Source of the DNA: Thiotrichales bacterium
GTDB lineage: Bacteria > Pseudomonadota > Gammaproteobacteria > Francisellales > CACEW01
NCBI GenBank assembly: GCA_947478175.1
Contig: CANJUQ010000003.1
Span: 62,001-126,000 of the forward strand
Length of the DNA stretch: 64,000 nt
Direction of reading: 5' to 3'
The notes under the pieces are model-generated. The model saw nothing but the letters and a program-made list of their open reading frames with translations. It did no database searches and was not told the origin of the DNA. Of this stretch, positions 10,233 to 18,869 are shown one piece after another (within the stretch, counting starts at the first letter, position 1; the number at the start of each line of letters is the position of its first letter). Made by a program: the position numbers and the translations under genes.

Positions 10233-10841
10233 TTACGCTTCAACACGTCCTTTGAGGCTTCTTTTATCAATATAGTTATAAAGCGTCTGAGCATGGCAGT
10301 CGATTAACTTAGCAATAGATGCTTTGCTGATGCCCAAGTCTAAATATCTCTGAATTTCTTTGCGATCTTTATCTAATTTTAAAGATTTATTAGTCCGGCC
10401 TTTGGGGCGACCTAAGGGTAAACCTTCTTCACGACGACGAGCCAATGCTTCGGTTGTTCTTTTAGCAACAAAGTCAGCTTCGATTTTTTGCATAAAATGG
10501 AGCAGGTCAGAAGAGTCAATCGAATGTTTAGCCGTAAAAGTTGCGCTGTATTTTGTCAAAATAAGACTCACACGATGCAAGGTCAGGATTTCTAAAATTT
10601 CTAAAATTTGAGCGCTTGAGCGGGCTAAGTTAGAAGCTTCATAGGCAATAATGGTATCGCCGGTTTTGCATTTTTTGATTAATTTACTCAGATCACGATT
10701 TTCCCAGTGGGTGCGATTGGATTTGCTGTCATCGATTTCTTCTTCAATCGTTATTTTATGAGCCAAAGCATAAGTCGTGATGGCACGGCGCAGAAATTCT
10801 TTATTGCTAAAGTCGATAGAGATATAGCTATAAGTAGTCAT
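10233..10841 (-). CDS. Serine recombinase (resolvase/invertase)-like protein
   Basis: A 202-residue protein with the layout of small resolvases and DNA invertases: an N-terminal catalytic domain to about residue 135, GRPKGRTNKSLKLD linker (residues 145-158), and a C-terminal helix-turn-helix (ISKASIAKLIDCHAQTLYNYI). A Ser occupies the nucleophile position (YSYIS, where family members read YARVS). However, the Arg two residues before it is Tyr, and the first Arg of the usual DRLGRS motif is Asn (ASNLARS). Two catalytic arginines therefore seem missing. It could be a divergent active enzyme or a DNA-binding protein that has lost recombination. An AAGGA site precedes the ATG. It is isolated, with no partner mobile genes nearby. 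Confidence 0.8.
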   Translation of the reverse strand: MTTYSYISIDFSNKEFLRRAITTYALAHKITIEEEIDDSKSNRTHWENRDLSKLIKKCKTGDTIIAYEASNLARSSAQILEILEILTLHRVSLILTKYSATFTAKHSIDSSDLLHFMQKIEADFVAKRTTEALARRREEGLPLGRPKGRTNKSLKLDKDRKEIQRYLDLGISKASIAKLIDCHAQTLYNYIDKRSLKGRVEA

Positions 10842-11279
10842 GATCTGGAGTCCTTGTAATTTGGTTTTTAATCTTGTTTAAGAATTTTTTTGAACTAACT
10901 CGCTTTAAAAAATCTAAATTAAATTAAGAATATTGTTTTTTATAACTGTTATATCAAGCGAGGTGTGAGCTAATGGGCGCGGATTGTATGCCAGGGGAAA
11001 ATTCAAAATCAAGCATTTTTATGGCGGTTTTTTTTATTACGAGTTTTAATATAAATAATCTCTTTGGTTTTTGGCTAAGAACCTAGGTTTTTAGAAAAAA
11101 CCGTCTTTATTAGTAAATTTTTAATTTATATTATTTATTGAATTATTTTTTGATTATTTTCTTGGATTTTTATTTTTTTGGGTGGGCGGCGGGCTGCCAT
11201 CCTACATGAATCTCTTCCTTCAGCGGTTAGAACGCCTGTGTTAGCCTAACGAACTTTTTTTAAGGGTTTAATTCGCTGT
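10842..11279. other. 438-bp AT-rich intergenic region
   Basis: The divergent control region between the recombinase and yhdP. No convincing gene is seen. It holds T- and A-rich runs and an imperfect inverted pair, GCGGTTTTTT near 11034 and AAAAAACCGT near 11094, plus a nested GGTTTTT/AAAAACC hairpin near 11085-11100. Whether these are recombinase sites or chance is unknown. Confidence 0.5.
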
Positions 11280-14200
11280 ATGAAATTAAAATGGTTATGG
11301 GGTTTTTTTATAAGTTTTTTATTGGTTTTGATTTTGGGCCTAGGTTTAATGATCACAGCCCTGGTGTCTTATCAGATGGGTTGGATCCAGAAATTAATTT
11401 ATAACCATTTTCAGCACCAACTCACTTATCAAGTAGACAAAAGAAGCTGGTATGCCTTTGAGCCTAATTTAGAATTTTCTCATGTAATTTTATTATCACC
11501 CGTTTCAAAACAACCTGTTCTTGAAATTAATCATGTTCATTTGCGACTCAATCTTTGGAAATCTCTCGTCCATTTAACTTGGGTGATGGATTCTCTCAAG
11601 TTGTCTGGAATGAACGTGCATCTCACTGAGGATGCTAGTTCTGGGTATCGCTTAGTGGGTTGGTCTTCTGAGTCATCTAGACAAACTTCTTGGCATGAAA
11701 AAGATTTGTTGCATTGGTTTTTTCTACAGCAAAATCTTGCTTTGAATCATGTGAATATTTATCGGGAATCTTCTTTTGATGAGCCCTTGGTTATCAAAAA
11801 TTTAGTGATTAATTGGATTCGAATTCCGCCGGATTTAAATCAATCTCATCGGTTTTTATTAAGTTTTAATTTTATGTTTTCAGATAATAAAAATAATGCG
11901 GGTAATTTTTTACTGACGGGAGAAACTCACAAAGGAAAAATTAGTGCTTTCAAGCTTTCTTTAGTAGGCGATTATTTATCTATCGCAGAACAGCCAGTTC
12001 TCAATGAATTACTAGATAAGTCTTTATGGGGATCTTTTAAAGCCCGAAATTTTAGAATTGATTTTAATTTTTCAAATCATCAAGGCATTGGGGATTTAAT
12101 CATTGGGTCCTTGGATCTAGCCCCTAACACGATGTTTGACCATGCATGGCCTCGTATGAGTTTGGACGGGCGTTGGACTTGGACTGAACTCGCGAATGGA
12201 GATCAAGAAATTGCACTGAATCAATTACAGCTGATGACGCATCAATTAATTTTTTCAACGCAAGGGCAGTTGCATATTTTCAAAAATAAAAACTGGCAAG
12301 ACAGCTGGGTTAATCTTTCGGGTTATTTAAAAGGCCAAAATATAGAGACGGTTTTGAATGATTATCTGCCTAGAACGGGTTTGGCTCCCAAACTGCGTGA
12401 CTGGTTAGTGAATAATATAAAAAGCGCACCCCTGGTGAGTTCGGATTTAAATTGGCAGGGTGATTTTTTAGATTTTCCTTATGAAAATTCGAAAAATAAT
12501 TTGGAAGAAAATTTTGATTTAAAAATAATAGTTAAAAATGGGCAGCTATACCCATGGGGGGCTTGGCCTTTGATTGAAAATATCAATGGCTCCCTTGAAT
12601 TTCATAATGAAAAATTTCATGCCGAAATTCTCAAAGGCAATAGCGGTGCGGTGAATATTTCTAGTGGGCTAATAGATATTGATAACATTGCACCAGGCGT
12701 TGCTTCTGACCTAAAAGTTCAGATTAAATTAAATACGAAAGATAACGGACCTGAAAACTATTTGGTGCAAAGCCCTATTTCAGATCAAGTGAAAATATTT
12801 AATTATTTATCTTTGCAGGGGCCTTATGATTTAAATTTAAATTTTTTATTTCCATTGGCCCAGCCTGATAAAGATCCTGTTTATCAAACGCAAATTTTGT
12901 TTAATCAAAATAAATTAATTTTAAAAAATCAGCCTATTGAAGTTTCAAACTTATCAGGGCTTGTGAATATCAATGGGTCAGCTGTTAATTCAAATTTATT
13001 ACAAGGGCAATTATGGGGTGAGCCATTAAATATTAAAATTCAAACTAGTTTTGATGATCAAGATCAAAAGACTATTCATGTGGGTTTAATAGGTGCCATG
13101 AATGGATCAGATCTATACCCGGCGGTTCTTTCTGGTATCAGCCCAGTGACAACAGAGATTGATTTATTGCCAGCAGGTATGAATGTTTCAGTGAAGAGCC
13201 CTGGAATAAAATTAGCCAAAAGCTTTGAGAGTTTTTTAAATCAGCAATTGCCTGCTTTTTGCCAAAATAAGTCTGATTGTGCGCCAGTATTTGTTTTTAA
13301 ATTAAACCAGGTTGATCAACAGAGCTTGGAAATTCAATCAAGTTTAGGATCTGGAGTGCTTGGGGCTTCTGGATTAAATTTATTAGATTTTTCTGGAAAT
13401 TTTCTCTGGGTTGAAAAATTAAAAACTTGGAATTTAAAACAGGGCTATTTAAGAGCCGGACAAGCAAAAATTCCACCAGTGATTCAGCAGGCTATTGTAT
13501 TGGCGGTTTCTTTTCCTGTGATCTCTCTGGATGGGGCTGTCCAGATGCCTGATGACGTTAAAAAAATACCTTGGACTGTCAATCTGTCAGATGTGCATTT
13601 GCCAGAATTAACAGATTTTTCAAATTTTTCTAATTCTCCTAATTTTTCTAATCCAAATATACCTGCTTCTATCGCGAGTTCGGCCGCTGGTTTTAATTTA
13701 ACGGCTGAGAATTTAAAAATATTACCGGCTATTAATTTTTCTATTCAAAATCTTTTTGTGAATGGGAGAAATTTGGGGAAAATTTCTGGAGCTACTTCGC
13801 CATTGTTATCAGGGATAGAGATTAATAATTTTAATTGGCAAAACCCGGATATTAATTTAACGGGTGGAACCAGTTGGGAGTTTAATGATTTCCATTTGGC
13901 GGGACATATTGATGGAAAAAATTACGGAAATACTTTGAAGCTTTTGGGCGCCAGTAGTTTTTTAAGTCAAACAAAAGGGACAGTTGATTTTGATTTAGCG
14001 TGGAAAGGCGGTATTGCCACGCCTGATGCGAAAACGTTAGAAGGCAAAGTTAATTTTAATTTAACCGATGGGACGTTATTAAATGTCAATCCGGGGGTTT
14101 CAAGATTATTGGGCTTATTTAGTCTTGAGGCGATTTCACGGCGTTTATCTTTTAATTTTCAAGATATGACGGGGAAAGGCCTAGCGTTTAATACTCTAAA

Positions 14201-14510
14201 GGGCAGCTATGGTTTGACTGATGGGGTGGCGACGACTGATGGCGTTAGCATGACGGGGCCGGCTTTAAATTTGAATTTAAAAGGCAGTATTAATATTCCT
14301 GAGAGAACTTTAGATCAGACTGTTTTAGTTGAACCTCAAATTGGTTCGAGTGTTGCTATTGTTGCGGCGATATTGGGAGGGCCTGTAGCAGGTGTGGCTG
14401 TGTGGCTCGCAGATCATGTACTCAGCGATACTTTGTTTAAAAATACAGGCCTGCTTTACCATTTATATGGTCCCTGGGATAAGCCGGAATTTAAAATTGA
14501 GAACCAATGA
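11280..14510 (+). CDS. yhdP: YhdP family AsmA-like envelope protein
   Basis: A 1076-residue protein of the YhdP/TIGR02099 group of AsmA-like proteins. YhdP of E. coli is anchored in the inner membrane and spans the periplasm, where it is implicated in phospholipid transport to the outer membrane. A single N-terminal membrane helix (residues about 8-30, FFISFLLVLILGLGLMITALVSY) is followed by a long beta-rich region. The C-terminal block with GTVDFDLAWKGG, GRLLG-type SRLLGLFSLEAISRRLSFNF and LNLKGSINIPERTLDQTV is characteristic. It is shorter than the E. coli protein (1266). Residues near 785 hold an Asn/Ser/Phe low-complexity stretch. Nitrilase and tldD follow, a common gammaproteobacterial order. 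Confidence 0.9.
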   Translation: MKLKWLWGFFISFLLVLILGLGLMITALVSYQMGWIQKLIYNHFQHQLTYQVDKRSWYAFEPNLEFSHVILLSPVSKQPVLEINHVHLRLNLWKSLVHLTWVMDSLKLSGMNVHLTEDASSGYRLVGWSSESSRQTSWHEKDLLHWFFLQQNLALNHVNIYRESSFDEPLVIKNLVINWIRIPPDLNQSHRFLLSFNFMFSDNKNNAGNFLLTGETHKGKISAFKLSLVGDYLSIAEQPVLNELLDKSLWGSFKARNFRIDFNFSNHQGIGDLIIGSLDLAPNTMFDHAWPRMSLDGRWTWTELANGDQEIALNQLQLMTHQLIFSTQGQLHIFKNKNWQDSWVNLSGYLKGQNIETVLNDYLPRTGLAPKLRDWLVNNIKSAPLVSSDLNWQGDFLDFPYENSKNNLEENFDLKIIVKNGQLYPWGAWPLIENINGSLEFHNEKFHAEILKGNSGAVNISSGLIDIDNIAPGVASDLKVQIKLNTKDNGPENYLVQSPISDQVKIFNYLSLQGPYDLNLNFLFPLAQPDKDPVYQTQILFNQNKLILKNQPIEVSNLSGLVNINGSAVNSNLLQGQLWGEPLNIKIQTSFDDQDQKTIHVGLIGAMNGSDLYPAVLSGISPVTTEIDLLPAGMNVSVKSPGIKLAKSFESFLNQQLPAFCQNKSDCAPVFVFKLNQVDQQSLEIQSSLGSGVLGASGLNLLDFSGNFLWVEKLKTWNLKQGYLRAGQAKIPPVIQQAIVLAVSFPVISLDGAVQMPDDVKKIPWTVNLSDVHLPELTDFSNFSNSPNFSNPNIPASIASSAAGFNLTAENLKILPAINFSIQNLFVNGRNLGKISGATSPLLSGIEINNFNWQNPDINLTGGTSWEFNDFHLAGHIDGKNYGNTLKLLGASSFLSQTKGTVDFDLAWKGGIATPDAKTLEGKVNFNLTDGTLLNVNPGVSRLLGLFSLEAISRRLSFNFQDMTGKGLAFNTLKGSYGLTDGVATTDGVSMTGPALNLNLKGSINIPERTLDQTVLVEPQIGSSVAIVAAILGGPVAGVAVWLADHVLSDTLFKNTGLLYHLYGPWDKPEFKIENQ

Positions 14511-14574
14511 TTGAAATGATTAAAATTATTGAGAAGGATTTTATGCTTGAAGTAGGTTTTTCTAAAAATGATGG

Positions 14575-14600
14575 TGTAGGGGCGAATCTTGTATTCGCCC
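14575..14600 (+). repeat. Family 1 hairpin repeat (copy 4)
   Basis: Perfect intergenic copy (TGTAG flank, arms GGGCGAAT/ATTCGCCC) between yhdP and the nitrilase gene, ending 13 nt before the preferred nitrilase start, where a ribosome site would normally lie. Confidence 0.9.
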
Positions 14601-14613
14601 GTGGTCGGTGGTT

Positions 14614-15462
14614 ATGACTAGAAAATATCTTACTGATTTGCGTTATCAAGTGGCTGCGATTCAAATGGTCTCAGGGGCTTCCATTGGGCCTAATTTACTC
14701 ATGGCAAAAAATTTGATTCAAAAAGCGGTAGATCAAGGGGCGAGGTTAATTATTTTGCCTGAAAATTTTGCCTATATGGCTTTAGAGTCCAAAGATATTC
14801 ACTGTGTTTCAGAAGTTTTTGGGAATGGCCGTATTCAAGATTGGGCTTCTAAAATTTCAGAAGAACTAGGAATCTGGCTAGTCGCTGGGTCTGTGCCTAT
14901 TCAAACGGAGCCCCAGTCAAATAGAGTGCGTTCAGCCTGTTTGGTTTTTGATGATCAGGGTTTGATTAAAGCTCGATATGACAAGATTCATTTGTTTGAT
15001 GTCACTATTTTTGCTAGCGGTGAACGTTACTGTGAGTCTGAGAATGTCGAACCAGGCGATGAAATTGTTGTGGTTGAAACGCCCTTTGGAAAACTAGGTT
15101 TATCTATTTGCTATGACCTGAGATTCCCCGAGCTTTATAGAAAGCTCAGAGAAAAAGGCGCTGAGATTTTATTAGTCCCTTCGGCTTTTACGAAAGCGAC
15201 GGGGCAGGCTCATTGGAAGCCGTTGTTATTAGCTCGAGCCATTGAAAATCAATGTGTAGTCATTGCGCCTGGACAAGGTGGGGTTCATGAGAACAAGCGG
15301 GAAACTTTTGGGCACTCCATGATTATTAGTCCTTGGGGGAATATCCAAGCTTGCTTAGAAACTGCTGGACCTGGCATTGCCTTGGCAGAAATTGATCCCT
15401 TACAATGGCAAATCTTGCGAGAGGACTTTCCAGTTTTTGAACATCGAAGAATTAAAGATTAA
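14614..15462 (+). CDS. Carbon-nitrogen hydrolase (Nit2/omega-amidase-like)
   Basis: A nitrilase-superfamily hydrolase of about 282 residues. The catalytic triad is visible: Glu in LPENFAYMA (near residue 50), Lys in YDKIHLFDV (near 125) and Cys in LSICYDLRFPELYR (near 168). The DVTIFASGERYCES and FGHSMIISPWG segments fit the Nit1/Nit2 and YbeM branch, which hydrolyses deaminated glutathione or alpha-keto acid amides. The exact substrate is inferred only. The ATG at 14614 is preferred over the in-frame GTG at 14608; no strong ribosome site is present for either because the repeat sits just upstream. It lies between yhdP and tldD. Confidence 0.88.
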   Translation: MTRKYLTDLRYQVAAIQMVSGASIGPNLLMAKNLIQKAVDQGARLIILPENFAYMALESKDIHCVSEVFGNGRIQDWASKISEELGIWLVAGSVPIQTEPQSNRVRSACLVFDDQGLIKARYDKIHLFDVTIFASGERYCESENVEPGDEIVVVETPFGKLGLSICYDLRFPELYRKLREKGAEILLVPSAFTKATGQAHWKPLLLARAIENQCVVIAPGQGGVHENKRETFGHSMIISPWGNIQACLETAGPGIALAEIDPLQWQILREDFPVFEHRRIKD

Positions 15463-15497
15463 AAATTAAATTAAATTAAAGAAAAAAAAGAAAAAAT

Positions 15498-16970
15498 ATG
15501 AACCAAAAAAATCAAAAACCCCAAAAATCCCAATGGGATCTAGTCAATCAATATTTATTAACCCCACAGGGATTAACTTTAGAAAGCATAGAGTCAGCGC
15601 TGGGCGCGATTTATACCCGTTCAATGGATTTTGCTGATTTTTATTTTCAGTACGAAGTCAGTGAATCTTGGTCTCTTGAAGAAAGCCTAGTTAAATCAGG
15701 TAGCTTTTCTTTGAGCCAGGGTGTTGGCGTAAGGGTTATACAAGGCGAGAAAACAGGCTTTGCTTATGCAGATTCTCTGGATTTAGTGGCTTTAAATAGA
15801 GCCGCTCATGCGGCCAGAGGAATTGTTAAATCGGGGGAGTCTAAAAAATTTAAAATCCAAAATAATTTTAAAACTCAAAATTATTATTTAGCTCAAAATC
15901 CATTGGGCAGTATTAGCTCAGAAGAAAAAGTCAGTTTGCTTCAAAAAATTGATCAGTTTGCACGCCAAAGAGATCCGAGAATTCGTGAGGTCATGGCGTC
16001 GCTTTCGGCTAATTTTGAAGTGATTTTAATGATGGCAACGGATGGAACGCTGGCTTATGACGTCCGGCCTTTAGTTAGATTAAATATAACAGTCGTAGCG
16101 GAAGGCCCCAATGGTCAGAAAGAACAGGGTTTTTCGGGCGGTGGGGCTCGGAAAAATTACGAGATGTTCTTAGATAATAATTACTGGGAAAAAATTACTT
16201 TAGAAGCCTGTGAAGTGGCGTTAGTAAATCTTCACGCGCAAGAAGCCCCTGCAGGAAATCTTGATATTGTTTTAGGCAATGGCTGGCCTGGGGTTTTATT
16301 ACACGAAGCCTTTGGACATGGATTAGAAGGTGATTTCAATCGTAAAAAAACTTCGACGTTTCATGATTTGATGGGAAAACAAGTCGCGTCGTCTATCTGT
16401 ACCATTGTGGATGATGGGACAGTCCATGGTGCTCGAGGGTCTTTAAATATTGATGACGAGGGGACGCCGACTCAGTGCACAACTTTGGTCGAAAATGGAA
16501 TTTTAAAAAATTATCTTCAAGATAAACACAATGCTCGTTTGATGGGCGGAAAATCGACAGGAAATGGCCGTCGAGAATCTTATGCTGATTTAGTGATGCC
16601 TCGAATGACCAATACTTATTTACTGCCTGGCAAGCATACGCCTGAAGAAATTATTGGATCGGTTGATCGTGGAATTTATGCGAAAAATTTTTCAGGCGGT
16701 GCCGTAGATATCACCACTGGGAAATTTGTCTTTGTTACTAATGAAGCTTTTTTGATTGAAAAAGGCCGGATTACTCACCCTGTCAAAGGCGCGACTTTAA
16801 TAGGCGACGGGCCTTCGGCTTTATTAAAAGTCACCATGGTGGGCAATGATCTGGCATTAGATGCGGGAGTGGGTGTCTGTGGCAAAGATGGTCAGTCTGT
16901 CCCTGTGGGAGTCGGTCAGCCCACTTTAAGAATTAATGGTCTGACAGTCGGTGGTACGGGCGATCAATAA
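15498..16970 (+). CDS. tldD: Metalloprotease TldD
   Basis: A 490-residue subunit of the TldD/TldE(PmbA) metalloprotease, a cytoplasmic heterodimer that degrades unfolded peptides and, in some bacteria, processes antitoxins and peptide antibiotics. The HEAFGHGLEGD motif near residue 270 carries the zinc-binding HExxxH. The flanking GARGSLNIDDEGTPTQ and GRRESYADLVMPRMTNTYLL blocks are typical. The first 15 residues are a Gln/Lys/Asn-rich run (NQKNQKPQKS) unlike the usual N terminus. The TldE partner is not in this window. It follows the nitrilase gene after 35 nt. Confidence 0.95.
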   Translation: MNQKNQKPQKSQWDLVNQYLLTPQGLTLESIESALGAIYTRSMDFADFYFQYEVSESWSLEESLVKSGSFSLSQGVGVRVIQGEKTGFAYADSLDLVALNRAAHAARGIVKSGESKKFKIQNNFKTQNYYLAQNPLGSISSEEKVSLLQKIDQFARQRDPRIREVMASLSANFEVILMMATDGTLAYDVRPLVRLNITVVAEGPNGQKEQGFSGGGARKNYEMFLDNNYWEKITLEACEVALVNLHAQEAPAGNLDIVLGNGWPGVLLHEAFGHGLEGDFNRKKTSTFHDLMGKQVASSICTIVDDGTVHGARGSLNIDDEGTPTQCTTLVENGILKNYLQDKHNARLMGGKSTGNGRRESYADLVMPRMTNTYLLPGKHTPEEIIGSVDRGIYAKNFSGGAVDITTGKFVFVTNEAFLIEKGRITHPVKGATLIGDGPSALLKVTMVGNDLALDAGVGVCGKDGQSVPVGVGQPTLRINGLTVGGTGDQ

Positions 16971-16977
16971 GATGATT

Positions 16978-17004
16978 TGTAGGGGCAGACCCGCGTGTCT
17001 GCCC
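16978..17004 (+). repeat. Family 1 hairpin repeat, variant arms (copy 5)
   Basis: Same TGTAGGGGC opening, but arms are GGGCAGAC and GTCTGCCC with a 6-nt loop. Both arms changed together, so pairing is kept. It lies between tldD and argS. Confidence 0.8.
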
Positions 17005-17036
17005 TGCTTAATTAAAAACAATAAAACAGGATAACC

Positions 17037-18767
17037 ATGACACTGCTCCAGAAAATTAAAAATTTAACTCTAGATGCTTTTAAGCAAGCTTTTCCAGATT
17101 ATTTTTTTTCAGAACAAGAAATGGATATAGCCCATACAAAAGACCAAAAATTAGGCGATTACCAATGTAATAGTGCTATGAGGTTTTCTAAGATTTTTGG
17201 AAAGAACCCTAGAGAAATTGCTGAAAGCGTTAAATTATTTTTGATTAAAAATAGTTGTTTTCAAGAAATCCAAATAGCAGGGCCTGGTTTTATTAATTAC
17301 AAACTTTCAGCTGATTTTTTAGAATCTCAAATTAAAAATATGTTTCAAGATGAGTGTTTTGGGTTAAAAAATAATTTAGATAAAAGCCGCGTCATTGTTG
17401 ATTTTTCAAGCCCAAACGTCGCTAAAGAAATGCATGTAGGGCATTTAAGATCGACCATTATTGGAGATTGCTTAGCCAGAGTTTTTGAATTCTTGGGCTG
17501 TGATGTCTTGAGATTAAATCACATGGGGGATTGGGGGACGGCCTTTGGAATGTTGATTTGCCAGATAGAGCAAGTCGCACCAGAAGTTTTGATGGGAACA
17601 CGCCAGGCGAATCTCAATGATTTAATGACTTGGTATAAAGATTCGAAGAAAAAATTTGATGAAGATGAGTTGTTTAAAAAAGCATCGCAACTCAAAGTCG
17701 TTTCTTTGCAGCAGGGTAATCCAGAAGCACTGAAAGCCTGGCGAATGATCTGTGATATTTCTTCGCGGGCTTACCAAGAAATCTATGATTTATTAGACGT
17801 AAAGATTATTCCCAGAGGTGAGTCTTTTTATAACCCTTATTTAAATCAAACTTTAGAAGATCTAAGTCATAAAGGCCTGATTGAAAAATCTGACGGGGCG
17901 CAATGTATTTTTATCGAAGGGTTTGCGGGGAAAGAAGGCGAGCCACTCCCGCTTATTATTCAAAAAAGTGATGGGGGTTACGGCTATGCCAGTACAGACA
18001 TGGCGGCTATGTGGCACAGAACTCACGTAGAGAAAGCCGATCGTATTGTGATTGTCACGGACAGTGGGCAAGCAACGCATTTTGCGATGATCTTCGCCGC
18101 GGCTAAAAAAGCGGGCTATATCACAGAAAAAATTCGCCTGGATCATGTACCGTTTGGTTTAGTGTTAGGTTCGGATGGTAAAAAATTTAAAACCCGTTCA
18201 GGTGAGACTGAAAAATTAATTGATTTATTAAATACAGCCATTGCTGAATCTTCGAAAATTTTTAAAGAAAGAAATTTACCAGACGCAGAGATTCCAGAGG
18301 TTGCAAAAATATTGGGAATCAATGCTGTCAAATATGCAGATTTGTCTTGTAACAGAATTCAAGATTATCAATTTAGTTATGAGCGGATGTTAAAATTTGA
18401 TGGCAATACAGCCGCTTTTATTATGTATAGCCTGGTGAGAATCTTAAGTATTCAGCGCAAAGTGAATTTTAATTTAGACCAGATGGATCTAGAGAAATTA
18501 AAATTAATTCACACGTCTGAAATAGCCTTGGCTTTGCACTTGGCTAAATTTTCAGAAGCAATTTTATTTGTTGTCTATGAGCTCTATCCGCATCGTCTGA
18601 CGGATTATTTGTATCAATTGGCCGTGGAATTTAATGCGTTTTTTAGAGACTGCCGGGTGGAAGGTGATCCACAGGAAAAATCTAGATGGGTTTTACTGGA
18701 GCTAACGGCGCGAGTATTAAAAACTGGGATGGAATTATTGGGGCTGAGGGTGCTTCAGCGGATGTAA
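17037..18767 (+). CDS. argS: Arginyl-tRNA synthetase
   Basis: A 576-residue class I synthetase that charges tRNA-Arg. The N-terminal Add1 domain precedes the active site, with the HIGH-like motif as HVGH in SSPNVAKEMHVGHLRSTI near residue 130. The KMSKS region is replaced, as is normal for many ArgRS, by GSDGKKFKTRSGE near residue 378. The C-terminal anticodon-binding helices end in LLGLRVLQRM, the usual family ending. Length is the usual 575-580. Start ATG at 17037 follows AGGATAACC. It is the first of two neighbouring synthetase genes, with glnS 102 nt downstream. Confidence 0.97.
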   Translation: MTLLQKIKNLTLDAFKQAFPDYFFSEQEMDIAHTKDQKLGDYQCNSAMRFSKIFGKNPREIAESVKLFLIKNSCFQEIQIAGPGFINYKLSADFLESQIKNMFQDECFGLKNNLDKSRVIVDFSSPNVAKEMHVGHLRSTIIGDCLARVFEFLGCDVLRLNHMGDWGTAFGMLICQIEQVAPEVLMGTRQANLNDLMTWYKDSKKKFDEDELFKKASQLKVVSLQQGNPEALKAWRMICDISSRAYQEIYDLLDVKIIPRGESFYNPYLNQTLEDLSHKGLIEKSDGAQCIFIEGFAGKEGEPLPLIIQKSDGGYGYASTDMAAMWHRTHVEKADRIVIVTDSGQATHFAMIFAAAKKAGYITEKIRLDHVPFGLVLGSDGKKFKTRSGETEKLIDLLNTAIAESSKIFKERNLPDAEIPEVAKILGINAVKYADLSCNRIQDYQFSYERMLKFDGNTAAFIMYSLVRILSIQRKVNFNLDQMDLEKLKLIHTSEIALALHLAKFSEAILFVVYELYPHRLTDYLYQLAVEFNAFFRDCRVEGDPQEKSRWVLLELTARVLKTGMELLGLRVLQRM

Positions 18768-18778
18768 TGGTTTTTCAA

Positions 18779-18806
18779 GGGGCCGAATACAAGATTCGCC
18801 CCTACA
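18779..18806 (-). repeat. Family 1 hairpin repeat (copy 6)
   Basis: Inverse-orientation copy between argS and glnS, ending in CCCTACA. The left arm carries one C inserted after GGG (GGGGCCGAAT), weakening an otherwise normal stem. Confidence 0.8.
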
Positions 18807-18869
18807 AAAGGCCTTCACAAGTGTTACAATCGCCGGCTTTTTATTTCAGACCCCCAGGGAAATCCTATT

